Below, in pieces: positions 44,466-55,745 of a stretch of 64,000 nt of DNA. The stretch comes from JANYLB01 sp963837715. Lineage in GTDB: Bacteria > Actinomycetota > Acidimicrobiia > IMCC26256 > JANYLB01. The DNA lies in NCBI GenBank assembly GCA_963837715.1, contig CAWIOF010000003.1, positions 1-64,000 of the forward strand, written 5' to 3'. Below the pieces are notes generated by a model. The model did no database searches. It was not told the origin of the DNA and saw only the letters and a list, made by a program, of their open reading frames with translations. How positions within the stretch are numbered: position 1 is the first letter of the stretch; every line of letters starts with the position of its first letter. The position numbers and the translations under genes were made by a program.

Positions 44466-45719
44466 CTACTCCTCGCCGCCGGGCTTCTGCACCGAGGTGA
44501 AGGGCCACCAGCCGGGCGCCCAATCCGCCACGAAGCTGGGGTCGTCGGGGGCGACCTGGTACGCCCCGACGATCCCGGCGTCGTTCCACCAGATCACCGC
44601 GATCGAGTCGCCGCGGTCGATGCAGGCGACCTCACCCGACACCGGCAGGTCGACCGATTCGGGGAGCGGACCGACCACGTCGGTCTCGGTCCGGCAGTCG
44701 GGGAACTCGCGTGCGGAGTCGACGTCGCCGCTGGCGGCGTCGGCGACGAAGGCACCGAACACGTCTTCGGCTTCGTCGGAGTCGGCGAGCTGGGCGTACT
44801 GCACGCCGTTGCAGAGCGTGACGAAGAGCGGCACCGGGCGCAGGCCTGAGGCCGCCGAGTCCACGAGGTCGCAGCGGGTCACCTCGGCGGGGGTGCTGCG
44901 GTAGAAGCGGCTCCATGCCGAGTAGGCCTCGTTCGACACCGCGTCGTCGTCGATGATCCCCGACGCGGCGAACGACGTCACTGCGATCGACGCGTTCGGC
45001 TCGTCGAAGGTCGCCGAGAAGACGCCGACCGAGCCCGACGCATAGGTGTCGTCGGTCACCGAGTCGACCACCTCGTCGTCGACCGAGAGCTCGAGCGTGT
45101 CGCCGTCGCACCGGGCTTCGATGTCGAAGGTGCGCGCGGCCTCGTCGACGAGGTCGCTGTCGCTCCAGAACCCGTCGTCGCTCGTGAGCAGCGTCGCTTC
45201 GTTGTCTTCGACGACCGCGATCGAATACGTGCCGTCGTTGCCGATGCCGAAGCGGTAGTAGTTCTCGCCGTCCTGCATCCGGCACACGAGACCGAACCCG
45301 GAGTCGGTCGGAGCACCCGAGGAGTCGATCGTCGCGCTCACCGACGCGTTCCCTCCGAAGTCTTCCTGCCCGAAACCACTCACCGTCTTCGAGTCGGCGG
45401 GCTTGCTCACGAGTGTGTAGACGCCGTTCCCGTAGTACCCGCTGCCGGCGGAGTCGTCGAACGTCGGGAACGGGCCGTTGGTCCCGGCGAGGTCGGCCGT
45501 CACGGAGCGGGCGAGGACGGCGTCGGGATCCGGCCGGGCCGTCTGCTCGCGGGCCGGCTTCGGCTTCGCCAACGTGGCGTCCGTGGCGCCGTCGTCGCTT
45601 CCGCTGCTCGAGCCTCCGCAGGCCGCGAGCACGGCGACGAGCGCGAGCAGCGTGACTCCGAGCAGTGATCGTGGGGTGCGGCGGGTCGTGGCGATCCGTG
45701 GCCCGAACTCGTTCTCCAT
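44466..45719 (-). CDS. lipoprotein with glycan-binding-like beta domain (paralogue B)
   Basis: Lipoprotein of about 417 residues with a signal ending in lipobox VLAAC (TLLALVAVLAACGGSSSG). It is homologous to the lipoprotein at 36859-38073: both share GPFPTFDD, a Y-G-N followed by Y-T motif, KPADSKTVSGFG, GFGLVCRMQDGENYYRFG, IGNDGTYSI, the VTDD-type SGSVGVF segment, four matching Cys in the last third (TRCDLVD, LCNGVQ, FPDCRTE, VACIDRG) and WAPGWWPFTSVQKPG at the end. It lies 62 bp upstream of the GT2 and 61 bp downstream of the PilZ fusion in one operon, so it probably takes part in the same surface or polysaccharide function. Actual ligand unknown. Confidence 0.82.
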   Translation of the reverse strand: MENEFGPRIATTRRTPRSLLGVTLLALVAVLAACGGSSSGSDDGATDATLAKPKPAREQTARPDPDAVLARSVTADLAGTNGPFPTFDDSAGSGYYGNGVYTLVSKPADSKTVSGFGQEDFGGNASVSATIDSSGAPTDSGFGLVCRMQDGENYYRFGIGNDGTYSIAVVEDNEATLLTSDDGFWSDSDLVDEAARTFDIEARCDGDTLELSVDDEVVDSVTDDTYASGSVGVFSATFDEPNASIAVTSFAASGIIDDDAVSNEAYSAWSRFYRSTPAEVTRCDLVDSAASGLRPVPLFVTLCNGVQYAQLADSDEAEDVFGAFVADAASGDVDSAREFPDCRTETDVVGPLPESVDLPVSGEVACIDRGDSIAVIWWNDAGIVGAYQVAPDDPSFVADWAPGWWPFTSVQKPGGEE

Positions 45720-45780
45720 CACGGAAGACAAGCAGGCGCCGACGCGCTCGCGCCACACCGAGGGCGCAGCGGGTCGGATC

Positions 45781-48700
45781 TCACGACGCCGCGCGACTCC
45801 GGAACCACGGCACGCCGACCGCGATCGCCGCGACGATCGCGGCGAGGGCGAACGCCCACCACCACGACGCCAGGCCACCGGATCCGTCATCGGCGTCGCC
45901 GGACCCCCGCTGGCGCAGGGCCACGGCCTCGGTGCGACCGTCGAGCGCGCGGCTCGCCTTCGCGGTCGCCTTCCCCGCGGTCGTCGCCTCCGTGGCCGGG
46001 TTGGCTGCTGCGGGTGGTGCGGGTGCGATCGCGTGTGCGGCCAGGATGTCGGTCGACTGCGAGCGGGCCGATGCCGGGGTCGGGGCGTCGGTGGTCGGCG
46101 GCGGATCGCTCGCGAAGCCACCGGGGGTCCCCGCAACCGGAGGCGGCGGGGTCGTCGGTGTGGTCGGTGTGGTCGGGCCGGGGAGCGCCTCGACGGTGGG
46201 GTCGTCGCAGGGTTGCAGGCAGATCGTGCCGATGTCGGTGGTCGCATCGGCGGTGACGGTCACCCACTGCGGGTCCATCCAGAGCGTGTCCTGTTCGATC
46301 GACCGCCCCGACGACCACTGCAGGGGGTAGACGACCGACGGGTCGGTGGGGTCGGTCACTCCGGGCGGCAGATCGTCGTTGCCGAAGTCGCACCCGGCGA
46401 AGCCGACGAGGTAGGAGCCCGGGTTGATGCCACCCAGCTCGAAGGTGCCGTCGGATGCGTTGGCCGCGACCGCGACCGGCTCCGAATCCGGTGCGACCAC
46501 CACGATGCACGCCTGCGGTGCGACGCCGGTGCGGGTCGTGACGCGACCCCTGATCGAGCCGGGGTTCGCCGACGGGAGGTCGATGTTCAGGCCGGGGATC
46601 ACGTCGCCGGGTGCTGCCGCGACCACGCGCGCCGTGGCCGGGTCGGTGGCGTCGTCGAGGAAGCGACCGGCCAGGGCCTGGCCGGATCGACAGCTCGTTC
46701 CCTGCAGGATGTAGTTGCCTTGGGGGACCACCGTGCGCCAGGCGCCGTTCGAGTCGGTGCTGCTGCCGCCGACGGTTCCGGTGGTCGGGTCGAGGGCGGA
46801 GACGCACCCGTCGGCGAGCGGGGCACCGTTCGCCGAGAGTGTCCCCGAGAGGATCGCACCGAGCTCGACGGTGATGTCGATGCCGGTGATGGGCGTCGCG
46901 CCGCGCCGACCGTGAGCATCGCGGCGTCCTCCTGGTGGCGCGTGAGCGGGATGCCCGGTCCCGCATACATGCCCTCGAGCACGGCGGTGCCGTCGTTGCA
47001 GGAGCTGGCGTAGATCGCGACCTCACCGGGCGCGATCGGACCCAGGTCGTAGGTGCCGTCGGAGGCGCTGCGGCGTCCCGGCGAGCCAGTCCCAGTTGTT
47101 CGTGTCGGAGCTGCGCAACGCGTTCACGCAGACGTCGGCAACGGGACCCGACGCGCCGGTCACGACGCCCGAGATCTGTCCGCCGCGCACCATGGTCAGG
47201 TCGTAGCCGTCGAGTCGAGTCGCCGAACCGTCGGTGTGGACGCGGCTCGCGTCCTCGTACCGGATCGTGCCCGTCGGCGTGCCGTTCCAGAACGCGTTCA
47301 CGAGGGTGCGGGGTGTGTTGCAGTCGTTGAACGACAGGACCCAGTCGCCGACCGGGAGCACGTCGGTCGTGTAGGTGCCGTCGGGTGCGGTCGATCCGCC
47401 GCCGACCCACGACCAGTTCTCACCGTTCACCGAGACGCAGATGTTCGCGGCGGGGGAGCCGTCGTCGGTCTGCACCGTCCCGGCGATGCGGGTGCCGTAC
47501 TGGAGGGTCACGGTACCGATCGAGAGGTCGGTGGAGGCGACGTCGTACACCCGGGCGGCGTCCTGGAACGGGGTCACGCCGGTTCCGTCGCCGTCGACCC
47601 AGCCGCGGGCGTAGACCTCGGGCCGGCTGCTCCCGCAGTCGTTCACCGCGAGGCGGTACTGGCCGGGGATGAGGACCTGGGTCTCGAAGGTGCCGGCCGC
47701 GCCTCCGTTCGAAGGGGTCGTGGTGCCGCCGTCCCAGTCGTTGTTCGCCGACACGGGCGTCACGCAGATGCCGTCGACGGGAGTGGAGGCGGGATCCTGC
47801 AGCGCTCCGGTGAGCCAGCCACCGACCGGGAGGGTCACGTCGATCGGGGTGCTCGTCGCGCCGTCGGCGCCGGCGACCGTCTGCGCCCCCGACTGGGTCG
47901 TCAGGCCGCCCGACGACCACCACCCGCCGGCGAGCCGCGGCGAGCCGGGCGTGGAGGTGGGGTTGCAGTCGCGGATCTGGAACCGATACGACCCGGCCGG
48001 CGCCTCGAGGGTGTAGCTCCCGGTGGCGTCGGTCACGACGGTCCACCACTGCCAGTTGCCGTCGACTGCGCTCACGCACGCCCCCTGGAGCGGACCCGAC
48101 GCGTCGGAGACGGTGCCCACGAAGTGTGTCGTCGGCGTGGGAGTCGACGGCGCCGCACCCGCGGGTGCCGCGATCAACGAGATCGTCGCGACGATCACGG
48201 CCATCACCGACGCGAACTGGAGGATCGGGCGGGGGACGGGAACCGACGACGACCGGGGGAGGGCACCGGCGGCCGCGGCGGCGGCCGCGCCGGGCGCGGT
48301 GGTCGCGACGTAGTGGACCAGGGTCCGGTGGGTCTCGGGGGTCATCCCGTCGAACTGGACGCCGACGCGGTGTGCGCTCGATCCGGACGCGGTCGCGATG
48401 TGGTCGACGCGCGGCGACGCGGCCGTCGATCGCGAGTTCCTCGCCGTCGGCGAGGCTGAACCGGAGCTGGATCGCCGTGCCGGCCGGGATGCTCTCGGGG
48501 CACAGGAGGCCGGCGCCGGTGGGGGAGAGGTCGCGCAACTCGGCCCGCTGCGTACCGACGATCGCGGCGACACGGGCGGGAACCCGGAGGTCGACACGAC
48601 CGTCGGGTCGGGCGACGAAGATGCGGAGGGAGTCGACGAGCAGCAGGAACACGCCGAGCGTCATCACGCCGATCGTGGTCCGTTCGAGCGCGGTCGGGAT

Positions 48701-50047
48701 CGCCGGCACGATCGAAGGTCGGATGAGGGCGAGTCCCCGGACGAATGCCGCTGCGTCGACTGCGACGAGAGCGACGACGCAGATCGGGAACGACGACAGG
48801 GAGCGGATGCGCCGACCGGCACCGGACGCGTCGCCGGGTCGGGTGCGCGCGGGCCGGGTGAACGGTGCGAGCAGGTCGGCGTCGAGGCGGTGCCAGCCGA
48901 GCCGCAGCCGGTCACCCACGCGCAGCACCGGCGCCATCCGAGCGTTCACCGCAGCGGTCGCGAAGGCCCACAGCACTGCCGCGGCGAGGATCGTCGCGCC
49001 GAGCGGTCCGGGGACGGGCACGGTCCCCGAGAGCAGCGTGGTCACGACCAGGGCCACGAGCCCGATGCGCGCGTAGGCCGAGGCGACGTCGCCGGCGCCC
49101 GCGACGACGCGGGCCCGGGCGGAGAAGGGGAGCCGCTCGGCGCGGGTCGCGGCGCGGGCGCTGCGGCACGCGCCGGCGATCTGCGCGCTCCGGATCGCCC
49201 GCCACTGGGCGGCGGACGCGGGTCGGGGCCGGTACGCGACCGGGGTGTCGACGAAGCGGACGAGCCACCCCGCCGCCGCGAACGCAACGGTGAGGTCGGT
49301 GGTCCGCGAGTCGATCGCCGTGAGTGCCCGGGCGCGGAGGGCGACGCCGTCGTCGAGGATCGGCGCGACGCCGGCGAGTCCCGCCGCGGGGGCCTCTCGA
49401 CCGATGAGCACGCCGAGGCCGTCGCGGCTGGGACCGTGGACCGTGATCGTGGCGGGGTCGGCCCAGTCGAGCGCGCCCTGGACCGCGCCGACGGTCGCAT
49501 CGTTCATGGGTGCGATCAGGGCGTCGAGCGCGCCGGCGGCGAGCAGGGAGCCGGCTTCGACGAGGACGACCGCGCAGTCTTCAGGGAGCACCGGTGTGAG
49601 GGCGTGCACTGCGGCGACCGTGCCGGAGTCGGAGGCGAGCAGCATCGTCGCCCCTGCCGCGGTCGCAACCGCGGCGATCTCCGATCGGGTGGCGTCGTCG
49701 ACGACGAGCACGGCGGGCGCGTCTTCGCCGGTTTCGAGGGATGCGAGCGTGCGCTCGAGCGCAGCGGCGGTGCGATCGGCGGCGAGTACCGCGACGACCG
49801 TCGTCGCCGGGACGACCGAAGGGGGCCCCACTCGCGCCGGGCGATGCGGGATGCCGATTCGGGCCAGGAACGCGCCGACGCCGATCCACGCCGCGACCTC
49901 GACCAGCCACAGCGCGACCGCGGCGACCGACGGATCGCCGATCACGGTGACGAGGCGCCAGCCGAGGTAGGCGAGCACGCCGGCCGCGAGGACGAGCATG
50001 AGGCCACGTCGGGTGCGACGTTCGGCAGCGCTGGTGTCGCTCTCCAT
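45781..50047 (-). CDS. BcsA-like GT2/PilZ membrane protein fused to six Cys-paired beta repeats, frameshifted
   Basis: About 1422 residues from the ATG at 50047 (AACGGAGGAATCG upstream). Two N-terminal helices, a GT2-like domain (VLVVDDATRS), four helices and a PilZ domain at about 480-575 with RVDLR (RxxxR) and DLSPTG (DxSxxG) copy the BcsA order. The usual DxD is EAGS and QxxRW is QWRAIRS, so the transferase is probably inactive. After a further hydrophobic segment (about 605-630) come six carboxypeptidase-regulatory-like repeats, each with a Cys pair (GACVS/RDCNP, GICVT/NDCGS and so on), a Pro/Thr linker and a C-terminal helix WWWAFALAAIVAAIAVGV. Frame changes: an extra base near 48412-48420, another near 47070-47075, a missing base near 46895-46910. 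Confidence 0.75.
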
Positions 50048-50199
50048 CGATTCCTCCGTTGGTGGCCGCCGGGGCGCGGCCACGGACCCCGTGCCGGCTG
50101 TTCTCCGACCGCGCGCGCATCGGCGTCCGGGCGAGGCCGCTTGAGCGGTTTGTCCGACTGCCCACCGGCGGCGGCGCCTGCCGCCTCGGCGGGCGCTCG

Positions 50200-50691
50200 T
50201 CAGACGGGGATGATCGTGCGGCCGGTGACCCGGCCCGCCTCGATCCGCAACCGACCGAAGGTGGCGGAGGGTTGGCGGCGTCGGTGCGTGGGTGAGCCGG
50301 GGTTGAAGAGGATCTGCCCTTCGGCCCCCTCGCCGTCGAAGGGTGCGTGGCTGTGCCCGTAGACCACCACCGCCGCTGCGGGGAACCGCCGGTGCATCCG
50401 CCGGGCCCGTCCCGCGGTGGCGCCGCTGTCGTGCACCATCGCCACGATCACACCGTCGAGGTCGAGTTCGATCGACTCCGGGAGCGACGCTGTGAGGTCG
50501 GCGTCGTCGTTGTTGCCCAGCACCGCGTGCACGGGCGCGAACGTCGCGAGCTCGTCGAGCAGACCGCGGCTCAGCACGTCACCCGCGTGCAGGATCACGT
50601 CGGCCGCGCCGAGCGCCGCGTACACGGCATCGGGGAGCGGGCGCACCGTCGTTGCCTTCACGTGCGTGTCGGCCAGCACGACGACGTCCAT
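50200..50691 (-). CDS. YfcE/MJ0936-type metallophosphoesterase
   Basis: Calcineurin-like phosphoesterase of 163 residues, family length. Metal ligands are visible in order: ADTH (DxH), HAGDV (GD), GNNDDADL (GNxxD) and YGHSHAPF (GHxH), with ILFNPGSPTHRR closing the fold. It probably hydrolyses phosphodiesters with two divalent metals. It is cytoplasmic and cotranscribed with the quinone oxidoreductase gene, which ends seven bases upstream. Members of this group have no single agreed substrate. Confidence 0.92.
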   Translation of the reverse strand: MDVVVLADTHVKATTVRPLPDAVYAALGAADVILHAGDVLSRGLLDELATFAPVHAVLGNNDDADLTASLPESIELDLDGVIVAMVHDSGATAGRARRMHRRFPAAAVVVYGHSHAPFDGEGAEGQILFNPGSPTHRRRQPSATFGRLRIEAGRVTGRTIIPV

Positions 50692-50697
50692 CGGGCG

Positions 50698-51660
50698 TCA
50701 GGGGACGAGCACGACCCGGCCGACGGCCTGGCGACTCTCGATGTACGCGTGGGCGGCGGCGGCCTCGGAGAGGGGGAAGGTCCGGTCGACGACGACCTGC
50801 AGCTCGCCGGACGCGACGGCGTCGATGTGACGGGCGATCATCTCGCGGGTCCGGGGGTTTGCGATCTCGGCACCGAGGAAGACCCCGGTGAGCGAGTGGT
50901 TGCCGGCACCGAGCACGGAGATGTCGAACGGTTGCGGGTCGCGACCCGCGCTGCCGACGCTGATGAGCCGGCCCCGGTACACGAGGCACTGCACGCTCCC
51001 GGCCAGGATCCGTCCGCCGACCGAGTCGACGACGAGGTCGACCCCCCGGCCACCGGTGGCGGCGCGGACCGCGTCGACCCAGCCCTCGTGGCTGTAGTTC
51101 ACGGGATGGTCGATGCCGAGGGGTCGGACCTGCTCGAGCCGCTCGTCGCTCGACGCGGTCGCGATGACGGTTGCGCCCGCGCGCTTCGCGAGTTGGATCG
51201 CGGCGATCCCCACACCGCCGGCCGCGGCGTGGATCAGGACCGTCTCCCCGGCCTGCAGGTGTCCGAACTCGAACAGGCAGTCGTCGGCCGTTCCGAAGGG
51301 GATGGGGACGCACGAGATCGCGATGATGTCGGCGTCGTCGGGCACGGGCCAGGCGACGGCGGCGGGCACGGCGCGCAGCTCCGCGTGCGAGCCCCACAGG
51401 AAGGTGGTCACGACTCGCTCGCCCGCGGTCCGATCGGTGACGTCGACACCGACCTCGACGATCGTGCCTGCCGACTGGTAGCCGACGACGTGCGGGGTCG
51501 TTGCCATGTCGCCACCGGCGCGGTTGAGCGTGTCGCCTCCCTCGATGCTGATCGCTTCCGTGCGTACGAGGACGTCGCCCGGTCCGCACACCGGATCGGG
51601 GAAGTCCTCGTACCGCAGGACCTCCGGGCCGCCCGTCTCCGAATACACCGCTGCCTTCAT
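50698..51660 (-). CDS. NADPH:quinone oxidoreductase-like MDR protein
   Basis: Medium-chain dehydrogenase/reductase of 320 residues without the structural or catalytic zinc Cys set, hence the quinone oxidoreductase (QOR/zeta-crystallin) group. GPGDVLVRTEAISIEGGD is near the N-terminus, the cofactor-binding motif is VLIHAAAGGVGIAAIQLAK at about 140-158, then VDLVVDSVGG and FPLSEAAAAHAYIESR near the end. The ATG at 51660 opens into a regulatory region shared with the divergent RHH gene, whose palindrome lies 42-56 bp away. It may therefore be controlled by that regulator. Cytoplasmic reduction of a quinone or enone is typical. Confidence 0.92.
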   Translation of the reverse strand: MKAAVYSETGGPEVLRYEDFPDPVCGPGDVLVRTEAISIEGGDTLNRAGGDMATTPHVVGYQSAGTIVEVGVDVTDRTAGERVVTTFLWGSHAELRAVPAAVAWPVPDDADIIAISCVPIPFGTADDCLFEFGHLQAGETVLIHAAAGGVGIAAIQLAKRAGATVIATASSDERLEQVRPLGIDHPVNYSHEGWVDAVRAATGGRGVDLVVDSVGGRILAGSVQCLVYRGRLISVGSAGRDPQPFDISVLGAGNHSLTGVFLGAEIANPRTREMIARHIDAVASGELQVVVDRTFPLSEAAAAHAYIESRQAVGRVVLVP

Positions 51661-51689
51661 GTGGGTCCTGTCATGGGCGGCAGACTAGG

Positions 51690-51718
51690 TTGACCGTCGG
51701 TTGCTAGCACACTAGCTT
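51690..51718 (+). promoter_or_regulatory. promoter with palindromic operator for the RHH gene
   Basis: TTGACC at 51690-51695 and TAGCTT at 51713-51718 are separated by 17 bp. GCTAGCACACTAGC (51703-51716), a perfect GCTAG-N4-CTAGC palindrome, overlaps the spacer and the -10. The ATG at 51725 is six bases past the -10, so the message is probably leaderless. Confidence 0.6.
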
Positions 51719-51724
51719 TCTTGT

Positions 51725-51898
51725 ATGGCCCGGGATGTCAAGCAGTTCAACGTCTACCTGCCGGTCGAGCTGATCCGCGCCGTCAAGCACCACGCGGTCG
51801 ACACGGAGCAGTCGCTGTCGGCGATCGTCGCCGCGGCGTTGACCGAGCACCTGGACCGAGGGCCGGACAGTCCGGCGACGTCGAAACGGAGGAAGTGA
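51725..51898 (+). CDS. ribbon-helix-helix (CopG/Arc-like) small regulator
   Basis: Only 57 residues: MARDVKQFNVYLPVELIRAV and on to a Ser/Lys/Arg tail. The beta strand KQFNVYLP followed by two helices (VELIRAVKHHAVDTEQ and SLSAIVAAALTEHLD) is the RHH fold of CopG/Arc DNA-binding proteins. There is no Shine-Dalgarno; the start is at the expected transcription start. Its TGA overlaps the ATG of the VOC gene (TGATG), so the two are translationally coupled. A palindrome over its own promoter suggests autoregulation and control of the divergent quinone oxidoreductase. It could be the antitoxin of a pair, but the partner is not a recognisable toxin. Confidence 0.8.
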   Translation: MARDVKQFNVYLPVELIRAVKHHAVDTEQSLSAIVAAALTEHLDRGPDSPATSKRRK

Positions 51899-52251
51899 TG
51901 GCGAACAACGGGGTCGGTGGGCTCTACCTCGAGACCCACAACTGGGGGAAGACGGTCGCCTTCTGGATCGGGCTCGGCTTCGAGCTCGAGTTCGAGACGG
52001 ATCACCACTCGGGCCAGCTCCGCCATCCGGCCGGTGGTCCGTGGCTGTTCGTCGCCGAGCGCCCGGAGGGTGACGTGCTCGAGACGTACCCGATCGTCCT
52101 CACTGACGACGCCGCGACCTTCGAACCTCCGGCGTCGGGAACGGTCGACTCGCCGTTCACGGCCCAGCACTGGGCCGTCGTGGAGATGTTGCTCCACGAT
52201 CCCGACGCCCGCCACGTCAGCGTGCAGGCGCCTCTTCCCGACGGGAGCTGA
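51898..52251 (+). CDS. VOC (glyoxalase/bleomycin resistance) family protein
   Basis: Protein of 117 residues with the beta-alpha-beta-beta-beta module of the vicinal oxygen chelate fold: GGLYLETHNWGKTVAFWIGLGF, ELEFETDHHSGQLRHPAGG, WLFVAERP and VVEMLLHDPDARHVSVQAP (given as parts). His/Glu candidates for metal ligands are ETH, DHH and VVEM. It is half the size of a full glyoxalase and would act as a dimer. It starts inside the stop codon of the RHH gene. Function could be antibiotic binding, isomerisation or dioxygenation; context gives a regulator but no substrate. Confidence 0.85.
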   Translation: MANNGVGGLYLETHNWGKTVAFWIGLGFELEFETDHHSGQLRHPAGGPWLFVAERPEGDVLETYPIVLTDDAATFEPPASGTVDSPFTAQHWAVVEMLLHDPDARHVSVQAPLPDGS

Positions 52252-52269
52252 ACGGCGAGCGCGAGCGCG

Positions 52270-53073
52270 TCAGCGGCGGATGCGGCCGAGGCCTTCCTGG
52301 GCCACGGTCGCGACGTGCCCGCCGGTGCGATCGAACACCTGGGCGATGCCCATGCCGCGGGCGTTGGCGACGCCGTGCCCCTCGATCGAGAAGAGCAGCC
52401 ACTCGTCGGCCCGGACGGGGCGGTGGAACCAGATCGCGTGGTCGAGGCTCGCGGCCATCATCGAGTCCCAGTCGCCGCCCGACGGGTGAGGGAGGAGCGC
52501 GACGCCGAGGAGATCTTCGTCGGAGAGGTACGCGAGCGCGCACGCATGGATCATCGGATCTTCACCGAGGGCTTCGGGGACCCGCATCCACGACAGTTCG
52601 TGTGGCTGTGGGTCGCGCACGACGCTGATCACGCGGTGGTCCATGAACAGCGTCGTCTCCATCGGCTCGATCGCGTCGGGCGACGCGACGCCGGCAGGCA
52701 TCTCGACGCGCTGCACGTCGGCGCCCTCCTCCGCGATCTGGAAGCTCGCGATCAGGTTGAGGATCGCGCCGCCGGCCTGCGACGCGATCACCTGCCTCGT
52801 GCAGAACGACCGACCGTCGCGCACGCGGTCGACTTCGAACAGCACCGCGGCCTTCTCGTCGCCGGGTCGAACGAAGTACGCGTGCAGCGAATGCACGTGG
52901 TACTCGGGCGCCACCGTCAGCCCGGCCGCCCGCAACGCCTGGGCCACGACCTGGCCGCCGTAGATCCGGTCCCACCCGATGGCCGGGGAGACTCCGAGGA
53001 AGGCGTCGGGCTTCACGACCTCGAGGTCGAGGAGCGAGACCAGATCGGTGACGGGGTGGAGGGAGACGCTCAT
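52270..53073 (-). CDS. tesB: acyl-CoA thioesterase II (TesB-like)
   Basis: Double-hotdog thioesterase of 267 residues. First hotdog: LEVVKPDAFLGVSPAIGWDR, IYGGQVVAQALRAA, HSLHAYFVRPGD, VRDGRSFCTRQVIASQAGG. Second hotdog: HACALAYLSDEDLLGVALLPH, MAASLDHAIWFHRPVRADEW and GVANARGMGIAQVFDR. These are the typical TesB/ACOT8 landmarks, and the size is right. It releases free fatty acids from acyl-CoA in the cytoplasm. The stop lies 18 bp from the convergent VOC gene. It is followed upstream by an acetyltransferase on the same strand, 28 bp away. Confidence 0.93.
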   Translation of the reverse strand: MSVSLHPVTDLVSLLDLEVVKPDAFLGVSPAIGWDRIYGGQVVAQALRAAGLTVAPEYHVHSLHAYFVRPGDEKAAVLFEVDRVRDGRSFCTRQVIASQAGGAILNLIASFQIAEEGADVQRVEMPAGVASPDAIEPMETTLFMDHRVISVVRDPQPHELSWMRVPEALGEDPMIHACALAYLSDEDLLGVALLPHPSGGDWDSMMAASLDHAIWFHRPVRADEWLLFSIEGHGVANARGMGIAQVFDRTGGHVATVAQEGLGRIRR

Positions 53074-53101
53074 CGCGCCCAGGTTGCCATCTGGCCGGTC
53101 G

Positions 53102-53662
53102 TCATGCCGGGAGCTCGCGCACGACCCGCGCCGGGTTCCCGACCGCGAGCACGCCGGCCGGGAGGTCGCGGACCACCACGCTTCCCGCGCCCACCACGGT
53201 GTTCTCGCCGATCGTCACGCCGGGGCACACGATGACACCGCCGCCGAGCCACACGCCGTCGTGGATCACGATCGGAGCGGCCGACTCCACCTTCGTGCGT
53301 CGTTGTACGGGATCGAGCGGGTGCGTGGGCGTGAGGAGCTGCACGTTCGGACCGATCAGGACGTCGGTACCGATCGTGACCGCGGCACAGTCGAGGATCA
53401 CGCCGCCGGCGTTGATGAAGGAACGGTCGCCGATGGAAGTGTTGACGCCGTAGTCGCAACTCAACGGCGGCTCGACCTCCACGTCGACGCCCACATGGCC
53501 GAACAGGGCCCGGATGATGCGGTCGCGGTCGCCTGCGTTCGCGGCCCGCGCCGTGTTGAACCGGTCGATCTGGCGGTGACACGTCTCCCGCGCGCTCACC
53601 AGTTCCGGTTCCGAGGGGTCGTACGGCTCACCCTTGAGCATCCGCTCGAAGGCTGCAGCCAT
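53102..53662 (-). CDS. maltose/galactoside O-acetyltransferase family (left-handed beta helix)
   Basis: Hexapeptide-repeat acyltransferase of 186 residues. The N-terminal maltose-acetyltransferase domain reads RMLKGEPYDPSEPELVSARE, then isoleucine-patch repeats (GVNTSIGDRSFINAGGVILD, VTIGTDVLIGPNVQ) and the catalytic His in TPTHPLDP, followed by GDGVWLGGGVIVCPGVTIGE-like coils and VGNPARVV at the end. It transfers acetyl from acetyl-CoA to a sugar hydroxyl. It is encoded between the TesB and TypA genes, same strand. The acceptor sugar is unknown. Confidence 0.92.
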   Translation of the reverse strand: MAAAFERMLKGEPYDPSEPELVSARETCHRQIDRFNTARAANAGDRDRIIRALFGHVGVDVEVEPPLSCDYGVNTSIGDRSFINAGGVILDCAAVTIGTDVLIGPNVQLLTPTHPLDPVQRRTKVESAAPIVIHDGVWLGGGVIVCPGVTIGENTVVGAGSVVVRDLPAGVLAVGNPARVVRELPA

Positions 53663-53738
53663 CAGGAAGCAGCGTCGCTGCTTGTCGGGTCGAATCCGGC
53701 TGCGCCGCCTCGACCGCTCACCGATTCGTGTCCCGCGC

Positions 53739-55595
<1,857 letters not shown>

Positions 55596-55745
55596 GAAGG
55601 CCTCTCAGGGGCCCGTGGTGGGCCGGGGTTGCGGGGCGCCACCGGGGGGAGCGGCGCGGGAATCCACCAGTCTAGAGGTTCGAGAGGCCAGTCCCCGACC
55701 GGGGGCACCGGGGCGTCCGCCCCGGGCGGGGCGGGTGGGGCCTGC

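Noticed and set aside
51725..52251. Toxin-antitoxin pair
   Set aside because: The RHH protein could be an antitoxin, but its partner has a VOC fold and no toxin motif; left as regulator plus VOC protein.
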